NCBI GenBank assembly: GCA_965658375.1
Contig: CBFHSD010000051.1
Location: forward strand, 1 to 14,443
Length of the DNA stretch: 14,443 nt
From: CBFHSD01 sp965658375
GTDB lineage: Bacteria; Bacteroidota; Bacteroidia; Flavobacteriales_G; Salibacteraceae
Direction: 5' to 3'
Part shown: piece after piece, positions 6,352 through 14,371 of the stretch
Layout: every line of letters starts with the position of its first letter
Numbering within the stretch: position 1 is the stretch's first letter
Notes under the pieces: model-generated
Told to the model about the DNA's origin: nothing
Seen by the model: only the letters and a program-made list of their open reading frames with translations
The model's database searches: none
Made by a program: the position numbers and the translations under genes

Positions 6352-7482
6352 ATGAAGTTTACAGTAGAAAATACAGATGCCAAGTCAAAGGCCCGAACAG
6401 GTGAAATAGTAACCGACCACGGAACTATTCAAACCCCGATTTTTATGCCTGTAGGTACCGTAGGAACTGTAAAGGGTGTTCACCAAAGAGAATTGAAAGA
6501 AGATATTAAAGCAGAAATCATTCTTGGCAACACCTACCATTTGTATTTGAGACCCGGTACCGATGTGTTACAGGAGGCTGGCGGCTTACACCATTTCAAT
6601 GGCTGGGACAAACCCATGCTTACAGACAGCGGTGGCTACCAGGTATATAGCCTGTCTAACCAAAGAAAAATTAAAGAAGAAGGTGTCAACTTTAAATCTC
6701 ATATAGACGGTTCAACCCACTTTTTCACTCCAGAAAGTGTGATGGACATTCAGCGCCAAATTGGTGCAGATATCATCATGGCATTTGATGAGTGTACACC
6801 TTACCCATGTGATTACAGCTATGCTTCTCAATCAATGGAAATGACGCATCGCTGGTTAAAGAGGTGCATCAACAGAGTAAACGAAACAACTCCTCTATAC
6901 GATTATGAGCAAACCCTGTTTCCAATAGTACAGGGCTCTACCTATCCAGACTTAAGAAAAAAATCTGCCGAGTTCATTGCAGAACAAAACCAACAAGGAA
7001 ATGCCATAGGTGGCCTTTCTGTTGGCGAACCCCATGAAGATATGTACGCCATGACAGACTTGGTGTGCAGCATCTTGCCAAAAGAGAAACCAAGGTACCT
7101 TATGGGTGTTGGAACTCCCGCAAATATTTTAGAATGTATTGCATTAGGCGTAGATATGTTTGACTGTGTGATGCCAACAAGAAATGCACGCCACGGTCTA
7201 CTATACACTTCAGAAGGCGTAATAAACATAAAAAACCAAAAATGGGAACGCGACTTTTCGCCTTTAGATCCAGCTTTCACCACCTTTGTAGATGGAGCAT
7301 ATACAAAAGCATACGTGAGGCATTTGTTCAAAGCAGATGAATTGCTTGGTGGCCAAATAGCAAGCATTCATAACTTGGGCTTTTACCTTTGGTTGGTGAA
7401 AGAAGCAAGAAAACACATAGAAGCAGGTACTTTTGCTTCTTGGAAAAATCAAATGGTCGGTAAACTGATGCAGCGATTATAG
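6352..7482 (+). CDS. tgt: tRNA-guanine transglycosylase (queuosine pathway), variant without zinc cysteines
   Basis: The 376-residue enzyme exchanges guanine 34 of GUN-anticodon tRNAs for a queuosine precursor, normally preQ1 in bacteria. It carries TDSGGYQVYSLS (91-102; D92 corresponds to the general acid/base Asp), MAFDECTPYPCDY (143-155), PIVQGSTY (191-198), GGLSVGEP (220-227) and GVDMFDCVMPTRNARHG (266-282), where D271 is the expected nucleophile. The C-terminal zinc motif CxCxxC is missing: DPAFTTFVDGAYTKAY (306-321) stands where the three cysteines should be. Only the fourth ligand, His340 in SIHNLGFY, is kept. The frame extends to TTG 6340, but ATG 6352 fits the family start and lies after the likely transcription start. 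The permease gene follows 4 bp downstream, so they probably form an operon. The role is secure; metal content is doubtful. Confidence 0.94.
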   Translation: MKFTVENTDAKSKARTGEIVTDHGTIQTPIFMPVGTVGTVKGVHQRELKEDIKAEIILGNTYHLYLRPGTDVLQEAGGLHHFNGWDKPMLTDSGGYQVYSLSNQRKIKEEGVNFKSHIDGSTHFFTPESVMDIQRQIGADIIMAFDECTPYPCDYSYASQSMEMTHRWLKRCINRVNETTPLYDYEQTLFPIVQGSTYPDLRKKSAEFIAEQNQQGNAIGGLSVGEPHEDMYAMTDLVCSILPKEKPRYLMGVGTPANILECIALGVDMFDCVMPTRNARHGLLYTSEGVINIKNQKWERDFSPLDPAFTTFVDGAYTKAYVRHLFKADELLGGQIASIHNLGFYLWLVKEARKHIEAGTFASWKNQMVGKLMQRL

Positions 7483-7486
7483 TTGA

Positions 7487-8560
7487 ATGACTAGAATAGA
7501 TAGATATATCATAGCAAACTTCATCTCAACGTTCTTCTTCATTATCGGAGGAATAATGATGATTGCCATCGTTTTTGATTTAACAGAGCGCATTGATAAT
7601 TTCATCAATGAGCAGCCACCCTACCTAGAAGTCCTTCTCTATTACGTCAACTTCAGCTTCTACTACGGTAACTTGTTTAGTCCGCTAATTATTTTCATTG
7701 CCGTTATTCTCTTTACCTCCAAAATGGCCTACAGAACAGAAATTGTAGCTATACTGAGTGCAGGAGTCAGTTTCAATCGCTTTTTAAGACCTTACGGAAT
7801 TGCTGCCACTATTTTGGTTATTGCCAGTTTAGTGCTCAACCACTTCATAGTTCCTTATGCCAATGAAGCCCGCCTTAATTTCGAGAATACTTACATACAC
7901 ACCTTTCAAAAAAGTGTAGACAAAAATGTAAGGCAACAAATTAGACCAGGAGAGTTTTTGTACATGGAAAGCTTTAACCTGCAAAGAAATACAGGATACA
8001 AATTTACTTACGAGGTATTTGATGGCAACGATCTACAGTCCAAACTCTCTGCCGACTTCTTGAGGTGGGATACCGTAAAAAATGTGTGGCAGGTGCAGCG
8101 CTACAAAGTCAGAACATTTGATGAAGATGGTGAACATTTAAGAACAGGTCTCAAGTTCGACACCCTTTACCCCTTTCTACCAGAAGACCTTAAGACAGAT
8201 GCTGTATATCCCGAAATGTTAGACACTCCAGAACTGAATAAATTCATCGATCAAGAAGTCTTAAGAGGTTCTGAAAATGTCCCCTTCTTTTTATTAGAAA
8301 AGCATCAACGATCTTCTTACCCCTTTGCCACCTATATTCTTACGCTCATTGGGGTTTCTTTTGCGAGCCGTAAAGTAAGAGGCGGCATCGGCATTCACTT
8401 GGCCGTTAGTGTCGCAATTTGCCTCATATATATCATGAGTATGCAGGTTACCAAAGTATATGCTACAAATGCAGGCTTTAGCCCATTTTTAGCGGTTTGG
8501 ATACCGAATGCAATATTTGGTTTATTGGCAACGTATTTCTACGTTCGCGCCCCGAAATAA
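7487..8560 (+). CDS. LptF/LptG-family permease (lipopolysaccharide export)
   Basis: The 357-residue protein has the family layout of three N-terminal helices (about 9-31, 60-79, 100-122), a large periplasmic beta-rich domain (about 125-272) and three C-terminal helices (about 277-294, 299-320, 332-353). The N-terminus MTRIDRYIIANFISTFFFII and the segment MAYRTEIVAILSAGVSFNRF (80-99, a coupling-helix region) are characteristic. In the Lpt system LptF and LptG form the inner-membrane channel that extracts lipopolysaccharide, driven by the LptB ATPase. Whether this is the F or G partner cannot be decided safely; its position after tgt resembles the copy often called lptG or YjgQ in this phylum. 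It starts 4 bp after tgt and is probably cotranscribed with it. No lptA, lptB or lptC is in the window. Confidence 0.9.
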   Translation: MTRIDRYIIANFISTFFFIIGGIMMIAIVFDLTERIDNFINEQPPYLEVLLYYVNFSFYYGNLFSPLIIFIAVILFTSKMAYRTEIVAILSAGVSFNRFLRPYGIAATILVIASLVLNHFIVPYANEARLNFENTYIHTFQKSVDKNVRQQIRPGEFLYMESFNLQRNTGYKFTYEVFDGNDLQSKLSADFLRWDTVKNVWQVQRYKVRTFDEDGEHLRTGLKFDTLYPFLPEDLKTDAVYPEMLDTPELNKFIDQEVLRGSENVPFFLLEKHQRSSYPFATYILTLIGVSFASRKVRGGIGIHLAVSVAICLIYIMSMQVTKVYATNAGFSPFLAVWIPNAIFGLLATYFYVRAPK

Positions 8561-8607
8561 TTACCTCAAAAAAGTTACGTAATTTCGAACTTCAATTTTG
8601 AAAACAT

Positions 8608-9576
8608 ATGGCTCAGTACCTAGAATTTGAGAAACCAATTGAAGAGCTTCTAGAGCAAATAGAAGAGACTAGAAAAATTGGCGAGAAAAGCGATGTAGAC
8701 ATGTCGCAATCTATTGAAGAGCTTGAGAAAAAGCTAGAAAAAACCAAAGCAGAAATCCATGGTAGCTTGAGTCCTTGGCAGCGTGTGTTAATCTCACGTC
8801 ATCCAGACAGACCATATACATTAGATTACTTTAACCATTTAACTGATGGAGACTTTATTGAATTACATGGCGATCGCAATGTAAAAGATGATAAAGCCAT
8901 TGTGGGTGGTTTAGGCTCTATAGACGGAAAAAGCTTCATGCTCATTGGGCATCAAAAAGGAATAAATACTAAAATGCGTCAATTCCGCAACTTTGGTATG
9001 GCGAACCCTGAAGGTTATAGAAAAGCGCTGCGATTGATGAAAATGGCAGAGAAATTCAACAAGCCAATCGTCACTTTAATAGACACTCCAGGAGCATATC
9101 CAGGATTAGAAGCTGAAGAAAGGGGCCAAGGTGAAGCTATTGCAAGAAACCTTTTTGAGATGGTAAACTTGAAAGTGCCAGTAATCTGTATCATTATCGG
9201 TGAAGGTGCCTCTGGTGGTGCCTTAGGAATTGGCATAGGAGATAAAGTACTCATGCTAGAAAACACATGGTACTCGGTTATCTCGCCAGAATCTTGCTCT
9301 TCTATCCTTTGGAGATCTTGGGAACAAAAAGAAATTGCTGCAAGTGCCTTAAAACTTACTTCTGAAGACATGCTGATGAACCAGCTTATTGATGGTGTAA
9401 TCAAAGAGCCATTGGGGGGAGCACATACCAATAGAATAGAAACTTTCGAAAACGTGAAAAAATCAATTCTTACGCATACGAAAGAACTTTCCAAACTATC
9501 TGAAGAAGACAGAATCAATCAAAGAATTGAGAAATTTGGAAGCATGGGCGTTGTAAATGAAGTGGATGCACCTTAA
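8608..9576 (+). CDS. accA: Acetyl-CoA carboxylase carboxyltransferase subunit alpha
   Basis: The 322-residue protein is close to the usual 315-320. With AccD it forms the carboxyltransferase that moves the carboxyl group from biotin on AccB to acetyl-CoA, giving malonyl-CoA for fatty acid synthesis in the cytoplasm. The N-terminal part (about 8-52) is a charged, probably coiled-coil helix. The crotonase-like core has LSPWQRVLISRHPDRPYTLDY (54-74), DTPGAYPGLEAEERGQGEAI (159-178) and the oxyanion-type loop GEGASGGALG (198-207), followed by ISPESCSSILW (225-235). AccD is not in the window. It lies 47 bp after the permease gene. The gap holds only imperfect -7 boxes (TAATTTCG at 8580-8587, CAATTTTG at 8593-8600), so it may be read from the tgt promoter, its own promoter, or both. 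A terminator follows. Confidence 0.97.
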   Translation: MAQYLEFEKPIEELLEQIEETRKIGEKSDVDMSQSIEELEKKLEKTKAEIHGSLSPWQRVLISRHPDRPYTLDYFNHLTDGDFIELHGDRNVKDDKAIVGGLGSIDGKSFMLIGHQKGINTKMRQFRNFGMANPEGYRKALRLMKMAEKFNKPIVTLIDTPGAYPGLEAEERGQGEAIARNLFEMVNLKVPVICIIIGEGASGGALGIGIGDKVLMLENTWYSVISPESCSSILWRSWEQKEIAASALKLTSEDMLMNQLIDGVIKEPLGGAHTNRIETFENVKKSILTHTKELSKLSEEDRINQRIEKFGSMGVVNEVDAP

Positions 9577-9605
9577 GCATGTACATCTCGTAAATTAAAA
9601 CCTTC

Positions 9606-9634
9606 AAGGGTGGATTCACAGTCCGCCCTTTTTT
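9606..9634 (+). terminator. Rho-independent terminator after accA
   Basis: A 9-bp stem (arms 9606-9614 and 9622-9630, with one T-G pair) and a seven-base loop are followed by a T run ending at 9634. It lies 30 bp beyond the accA stop and 19 bp before the dnaB ATG, so it ends the tgt/permease/accA unit. Confidence 0.8.
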
Positions 9635-9641
9635 ATCTTTA
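9634..9641 (+). promoter_or_regulatory. Possible dnaB -7 box
   Basis: TATCTTTA differs from TAnnTTTG only in the last base and lies 12 bp before the dnaB ATG, directly after the terminator. If used, the dnaB mRNA would be nearly leaderless. This is weak evidence resting on position and seven of eight matches, with no -33 element. Confidence 0.25.
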
Positions 9642-9653
9642 CCACATTCGTTT

Positions 9654-11180
9654 ATGGAGAATTCAACAAAAAGAACATCAGTAAAGTCAACCTACAATTC
9701 TGCTCAATTAACAGGAGTAGAACCAGGTAAACTACCACCTCAAGCCGTTGAGCTAGAAGAAGCAGTGATTGGAGCCTTAATGCTCGAAAAAGAGGCTTTG
9801 AATGATGTGGTTGAAATTCTTAAACCTGAAAGTTTCTATAAAGAGGCACACCAAAAAATTTACGGAGCAATCATTGAGTTATTTGGAAAAAGTGAACCCA
9901 TAGATATCCTAACGGTTACTAGCGAGCTTAGAAAAAAAGGCGAACTAGAACTTGTAGGTGGTCCCGTTTTCATTTCTCAATTGACCAATAGAGTAGCTTC
10001 TGCTGCCAATATCGAGTTTCATGCTCGAATTATTTCTCAAAAACACATCCAGCGAGAGCTCATTCGCATTTCTTCAGAGACTATAAAGGATGCTTATGAT
10101 GAAACAACAGATGTTTTCGACTTGCTTGACAAAGCAGAAAGTAACCTCTTTGGCGTAGTATCTGGGAATCTTACAAAAAGTCACGATGAAATGCGCGGTC
10201 TTGTAAAACAGGCCTTAGAACAAGTAGAAGAATTATCTAAGAAAAAAGAGGGCGTTTCTGGTGTTCCCACAGGTTTTATGGCCTTAGACAATGTAACCTC
10301 TGGTTTCCAGAAGTCAGATATGGTTGTATTGGCAGCTAGACCAGGTATGGGGAAAACGGCATTTGTTTTATCCATGGCTAGAAATACAGCAGTAGATTTC
10401 AAGCAAGGAGTAGCTGTGTTCAGTTTGGAGATGTCAAGTTTACAATTGGTCAATAGACTTATTGCGAGCGAAACAGAATTGGCTGCAGAGAAACTCAAAA
10501 AAGGGAACCTTGAAGAGCACGAATGGCATCAACTACATAGCAAAATAGGGAACCTATCTGAAGCTCCCATCTATATAGATGATACCCCTGCACTAAGTGT
10601 ATTTGAATTAAGAGCTAAGTGTAGACGTTTAAAAACGAAGCACGACATTCAACTCATTATCATTGATTATTTACAATTGATGACCGCTGGAGGCGATGGT
10701 AAGGGTAACCGAGAACAAGAAATTTCAACCATTTCAAGATCTATCAAGTCTATTGCAAAAGAGTTGAACGTACCAATCATTGCTTTATCACAGCTGTCTC
10801 GAGCAGTGGAAACAAGAGGTGGAGATAAACGACCACAACTTTCCGATCTGCGTGAATCTGGAGCGATTGAGCAGGATGCCGATATGGTAATGTTCATTTA
10901 CCGACCAGAATATTATGGGATCACCGAAGATGAAGAAGGAAACCCAACTACGGGAACCGGTGAGATTATTATAGCAAAACACAGAAACGGTTCACTAGAA
11001 AATGTTCAACTGCGATTTACACCTCACTTGGCTAAGTTCTCTAATTTAGATCATGAAGGTTTCTCAGAAAATTCAGGAGGTATGCCGCAGTCCAGTGCAT
11101 TTGAAATGCCCACCAAAGTGGTTCAAAGTAAAATGAATGAAGGCAGCACTGTTGCACCAGAAGACGAATCACCATTCTAA
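9654..11180 (+). CDS. dnaB: Replicative DNA helicase DnaB
   Basis: The 508-residue hexameric helicase unwinds DNA ahead of the replication fork. The N-terminal helical domain (about 28-130, from PPQAVELEEAVIGALMLE) is joined by a linker to the RecA-like motor (about 200-460). The motor shows Walker A ARPGMGKT (228-235), FSLEMSS (256-262) with the catalytic Glu259, the Walker B/H3 segment IIIDYLQLM (335-343), ALSQLSR (377-383), LRESGAIEQDAD (399-410) and the arginine-finger region KHRNG (442-446). A low-complexity acidic tail (about 465-508, ending EDESPF) is typical of this phylum. No intein interrupts the motor motifs. It follows the accA terminator, and its stop codon abuts the ATG of the next gene, so the two are probably cotranscribed. 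Confidence 0.97.
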   Translation: MENSTKRTSVKSTYNSAQLTGVEPGKLPPQAVELEEAVIGALMLEKEALNDVVEILKPESFYKEAHQKIYGAIIELFGKSEPIDILTVTSELRKKGELELVGGPVFISQLTNRVASAANIEFHARIISQKHIQRELIRISSETIKDAYDETTDVFDLLDKAESNLFGVVSGNLTKSHDEMRGLVKQALEQVEELSKKKEGVSGVPTGFMALDNVTSGFQKSDMVVLAARPGMGKTAFVLSMARNTAVDFKQGVAVFSLEMSSLQLVNRLIASETELAAEKLKKGNLEEHEWHQLHSKIGNLSEAPIYIDDTPALSVFELRAKCRRLKTKHDIQLIIIDYLQLMTAGGDGKGNREQEISTISRSIKSIAKELNVPIIALSQLSRAVETRGGDKRPQLSDLRESGAIEQDADMVMFIYRPEYYGITEDEEGNPTTGTGEIIIAKHRNGSLENVQLRFTPHLAKFSNLDHEGFSENSGGMPQSSAFEMPTKVVQSKMNEGSTVAPEDESPF

Positions 11181-12449
11181 ATGATGCAAAGAAAATTCTT
11201 ACTTCTCTACATTATTCTTCTTTGCGCTCGAGCTGGCTGCGCAAGCAAAGTACTCATACCAATGGATGAGAACTCACAAGCGAATCATCTAAAAGCTTAT
11301 GGAATCGCTTTTTGGGTTCTTGAAAAAGAAGTTGAAGTTGATTGGCTTTTGAACTACCGTGGCGGGAGCTTTCTACTTCCAGACTTACCAGACATTAAAA
11401 AAGAATGTACCATTCGCGGAGTAAGCTTTGAAACTATTACGAATAGCGAAGTTCAATCCATTAAAACCGAAGTAATGAGTCCACAAGCCAATATGGACTT
11501 AATGACGCTTCAAAAAGCACCAAAAATTGCCGTCTACTCTCCTTCAAACAAACAGCCTTGGGATGATGCCGTAACTTTAGTTCTCACGTATGCAGAGATA
11601 CCTTACGATGTAGTTTATGACAAAGAAGTAATAGAAGGAAAACTCAATCTTTACGATTGGCTGCACATGCATCATGAAGACTTTACTGGGCAATACGGGA
11701 AATTTTATGCCGCTTACAAGAATGCCCATTGGTACAAACAGCAGGTAGAAATTTCTGAGAATTCAGCAAAAGAGCTCGGGTTCAATAAAGTATCAGACCT
11801 CAAACTTGAAGTAGCTCAAACAATTAAAACCTTCATTCTAAGCGGAGGTTTCCTTTTCTCCATGTGTTCTGGCACAGACTCTTACGATATCGCCTTAGCA
11901 GCGCAAGAAATTGACATCTGTGATGTAATGTACGATCATGATCCGGCAGATCAAACCGCTAATAGCAAATTGGATTTCGATAAAACTTTAGCTTTTCAAG
12001 ATTTTCAACTCTTCATGAATCCTTTGCAATACGAATACTCCAATATTGATGGAACACCAGTACATAGCAAAACACCAGAAACTGAAGACATCTTCTCACT
12101 TTTTGACTTTTCGGCTAAATGGGATCCTGTTCCAACAATGCTATGTCAAAATCATACGAGAGTCATTAAAGGTTTTATGGGGCAAACCACTTCCTACGGT
12201 ATAAAGTATGTAAAGCCAGAAATTATAGTAATGGGTGAACACAAGACGCTTAGTACCGCAAGATACATCCATGGCACCCACGGAAAAGGACAGTTCACTT
12301 TCTATGGTGGTCACGATCCTGAGGACTATCAACATTTCGTTGGTGACCCACCTACTGATTTGAATCTTCATCCAAACTCACCTGGGTACAGACTTATTCT
12401 GAACAATGTACTTTTTCCAGCAGCTCGAAAAAAGCATCAGAAAACATAG
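11181..12449 (+). CDS. Conserved secreted protein with glutamine-amidotransferase/ThuA-like features
   Basis: This 422-residue protein starts with a signal peptide-like segment (basic MMQRK, then LLLYIILLCARAG), so it should be exported. The residues before Cys20 (RAG) do not make a good lipobox. Homologues in Bacteroidota are commonly labelled 'asparagine synthetase B', but neither the N-terminal Cys glutaminase nor the SGGxDS ATP-pyrophosphatase motif of AsnB is present. PKIAVYSPSNKQPWDDAVTLV (114-134), FLFSMCSGTDSYDIALA (224-240, Cys229 at a nucleophile-elbow-like place) and HGTHGKGQFTFYGGHDPEDY (364-383) instead suggest a class I glutamine-amidotransferase-like fold, perhaps near ThuA. 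That assignment is inferred by eye. It starts at the base after the dnaB stop, so it is probably cotranscribed with dnaB. It ends two bases from the convergent porin gene. Function unknown. Confidence 0.8.
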   Translation: MMQRKFLLLYIILLCARAGCASKVLIPMDENSQANHLKAYGIAFWVLEKEVEVDWLLNYRGGSFLLPDLPDIKKECTIRGVSFETITNSEVQSIKTEVMSPQANMDLMTLQKAPKIAVYSPSNKQPWDDAVTLVLTYAEIPYDVVYDKEVIEGKLNLYDWLHMHHEDFTGQYGKFYAAYKNAHWYKQQVEISENSAKELGFNKVSDLKLEVAQTIKTFILSGGFLFSMCSGTDSYDIALAAQEIDICDVMYDHDPADQTANSKLDFDKTLAFQDFQLFMNPLQYEYSNIDGTPVHSKTPETEDIFSLFDFSAKWDPVPTMLCQNHTRVIKGFMGQTTSYGIKYVKPEIIVMGEHKTLSTARYIHGTHGKGQFTFYGGHDPEDYQHFVGDPPTDLNLHPNSPGYRLILNNVLFPAARKKHQKT

Positions 12450-12451
12450 AG

Positions 12452-14299
12452 TTAATTCCACAAATCCCATTCAAAACCAAATCGTATCGAACGATCTTCC
12501 ATCGGGTAATGAGGTGTCATGATGTAATTGTATGGAAGAACTCCTTGAAGAATATTGCTCATGCTTACAAACACGGTAGTGCTCTTTATTTTCACATTTA
12601 AAAACCCATTCAAATACAAATAGCCACCAGTCTTAACTTCGTTCTGCACATGAAATGCACGAGTCAAAGTAAAGTACTCATTCGCATAATAATCCGTATT
12701 ATAAAAAAGCTCAAAACCGATGTGACTTTTAAGTGCATTTCTAAAAATCCGTGCCGTCCACCATATAGAGCCATAACCAGCAAAATCTGGGAAATTCAAT
12801 GCACTCTCATCCACCTGTTGGTAGATCATATTTAATCTACCTCCTACATTCTTCAATTGAAAAGAGTTATCAAACCCAACACCATAGCTTGTAAATGATT
12901 CCTTCAATTGAGTTGGCCATGACAATTCATCGAAATACACATATCCTTGGTCATTCTGAATAAATGCATATAAACCTAGGTTCTGATTTTTTGAAAGGGA
13001 GATCAACAACGTATTTGTATTTGAAAAATCAAAATCTGTAGACCAATCAAAAACACTACTTACATATCGATTCACTTTTAAACTTGGTGCACTTCGAGAA
13101 CTTAATATAGAAGCGGTTAATGTAAACGTACTATCCGAACCATAGCTCAAGCCTAAAGTATTGCTGTATCCTCCAGCGTTATATCCCAGAAAAGAAAAGC
13201 ATCCTTTCTCATTAATTTTGATCCTCTTAGTAAGACTTACATCCCCACTCTTAAAACTTACAGAATGATTCGAAGCCAACATCTTAGCATCAAACAAGGA
13301 ATAACTTACCAGTTCAATATCATAAGTAACCTCAGGAGAAATCCAGCTATACCTATTTGTGGTCAACCCTACAGAGAAATCCATCCCACGAACTCCAATG
13401 CTATCATTTATTTGATCAAATGCTCTTGAATCAAAGTAATCCTCGTAATAACCCGTATCTGGAGCATTGTCTCTATAGTAATACTTGTTGCTGTATACTT
13501 TAACCTTATTGAATGCAGTTGTTACAGTGCTATTATTGGAAAGGGAGTCATTGTCACTTCCTGAGGTAAACCTGTAACCGTGTAAAAATTCAAAACTATT
13601 TAGCCTTCCATTATTTACAGCATCTTCCAAATACATATTTACCCCATCACGATTGGGAAGCGTATTATCCGTAAATACAGAATCAGTCACCAATCCCCCG
13701 TTCTCAACGTTCACAATACTCGAAATTCTAAAATCACTTAACAAGAAATAATTTCCCTTCGTTACTGTATTTGCCCAATGAAAATCACTTACCGAACTTC
13801 TATCATCCACATTATAATAACCAACCCTACTAATCTTCTTGTAATCTATGGTAGAATTCCAATGTTCATTGATATTCTGAGAATGAAATATTTCAACCCC
13901 CTGTTCTTGCTTCGGTCCATTACGATACTTGAAAACTGTAAATGGCGCAGTTGCCCTTAAGTGTAAAGGTCTTTGAGACCATGAATCATATACCTCCCAA
14001 TTATTCTCACCAAGAGAGATGTTTTTTCTCTCTCCCAAGTTCAAAAAGCTTAAACTTTCACTAGAAGATCCAAAATTACCGAGATTTGAATGAAGATTCC
14101 AAAAAACCGGATTATCCTCAATGAAATGAAATTCATTCGTATCCATAGATAAAAACATCTTGTCTTCTGAGCCATTAATCTTTACTACAGAAAAATCAAG
14201 GATCTTTACTTCACCAGTTGCCCGATACTCTTCATCGTCTTGAGCCAAAGCCAAATGCCCAGCCCCAAGTAAAAAGAAGTATAGAATTAGGTTTCTCAA
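12452..14299 (-). CDS. Putative outer-membrane porin (Porin_10-like)
   Basis: The 615-residue protein has a signal peptide (MRNLILYFFLLGAGHLALAQ, cleavage likely before DDEEY) followed by alternating aromatic and polar strands throughout, as in a large beta-barrel. It ends EDRSIRFGFEWDLWN, the aromatic C-terminal strand of outer-membrane proteins. Features such as NPVFWNLHSNLGNFGSS (63-79) and TPHYPMEDRSIRFGFEWDLW near the end resemble the Bacteroidota 'putative porin' family (Pfam Porin_10). Its cargo is unknown. The start must be TTG 14297-14299: no ATG or GTG lies between it and the in-frame TGA upstream, and the signal peptide begins right there. A -7 box lies about 20 bp upstream, beside the 5S rRNA terminator. 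No plug domain or SusD partner is present, so it is not a TonB-dependent receptor. Confidence 0.85.
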   Translation of the reverse strand: MRNLILYFFLLGAGHLALAQDDEEYRATGEVKILDFSVVKINGSEDKMFLSMDTNEFHFIEDNPVFWNLHSNLGNFGSSSESLSFLNLGERKNISLGENNWEVYDSWSQRPLHLRATAPFTVFKYRNGPKQEQGVEIFHSQNINEHWNSTIDYKKISRVGYYNVDDRSSVSDFHWANTVTKGNYFLLSDFRISSIVNVENGGLVTDSVFTDNTLPNRDGVNMYLEDAVNNGRLNSFEFLHGYRFTSGSDNDSLSNNSTVTTAFNKVKVYSNKYYYRDNAPDTGYYEDYFDSRAFDQINDSIGVRGMDFSVGLTTNRYSWISPEVTYDIELVSYSLFDAKMLASNHSVSFKSGDVSLTKRIKINEKGCFSFLGYNAGGYSNTLGLSYGSDSTFTLTASILSSRSAPSLKVNRYVSSVFDWSTDFDFSNTNTLLISLSKNQNLGLYAFIQNDQGYVYFDELSWPTQLKESFTSYGVGFDNSFQLKNVGGRLNMIYQQVDESALNFPDFAGYGSIWWTARIFRNALKSHIGFELFYNTDYYANEYFTLTRAFHVQNEVKTGGYLYLNGFLNVKIKSTTVFVSMSNILQGVLPYNYIMTPHYPMEDRSIRFGFEWDLWN

Positions 14300-14318
14300 T
14301 AGCTTGAAATAATAGAAT

Positions 14319-14326
14319 CAAATATA
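14319..14326 (-). promoter_or_regulatory. Putative porin promoter, -7 box
   Basis: The minus strand reads TATATTTG, an exact TAnnTTTG match, 19 bp before the porin TTG start, predicting a leader of about 12 nt. The -33 position overlaps the 3' arm of the 5S terminator, and no TTTG is seen at the right spacing. Confidence 0.45.
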
Positions 14327-14333
14327 TGGATAC

Positions 14334-14366
14334 AAAAAAACCCTTCACATAAATGTAAAGGGTTTT
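14334..14366 (-). terminator. Terminator of the rRNA operon (after 5S)
   Basis: An interrupted stem (outer arms AAAACCCTT at 14337-14345 and AAGGGTTTT at 14358-14366, inner ACAT/ATGT pairing with a C-A mismatch) ends in a T run on the minus strand (14334-14340 is A7). It lies 8 bp past the 5S gene's 3' end and before the porin gene. Confidence 0.8.
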
Positions 14367-14371
14367 AATAA

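Noticed and set aside
11181..11252. Lipoprotein signal at Cys20 of the secreted protein
   Set aside because: The residues before the cysteine (RAG) do not fit the lipobox; an arginine at -3 is unfavourable, so a type I signal peptide is more likely.
11181..12449. Asparagine synthetase B
   Set aside because: The protein lacks the N-terminal catalytic Cys2 glutaminase domain and the ATP-pyrophosphatase SGGxDS motif and has an export signal, so the common database name is not supported by the sequence.
12650..13960. Small plus-strand reading frames within the porin region
   Set aside because: They are out-of-frame shadows of the minus-strand porin gene with no promoter or recognisable protein features.
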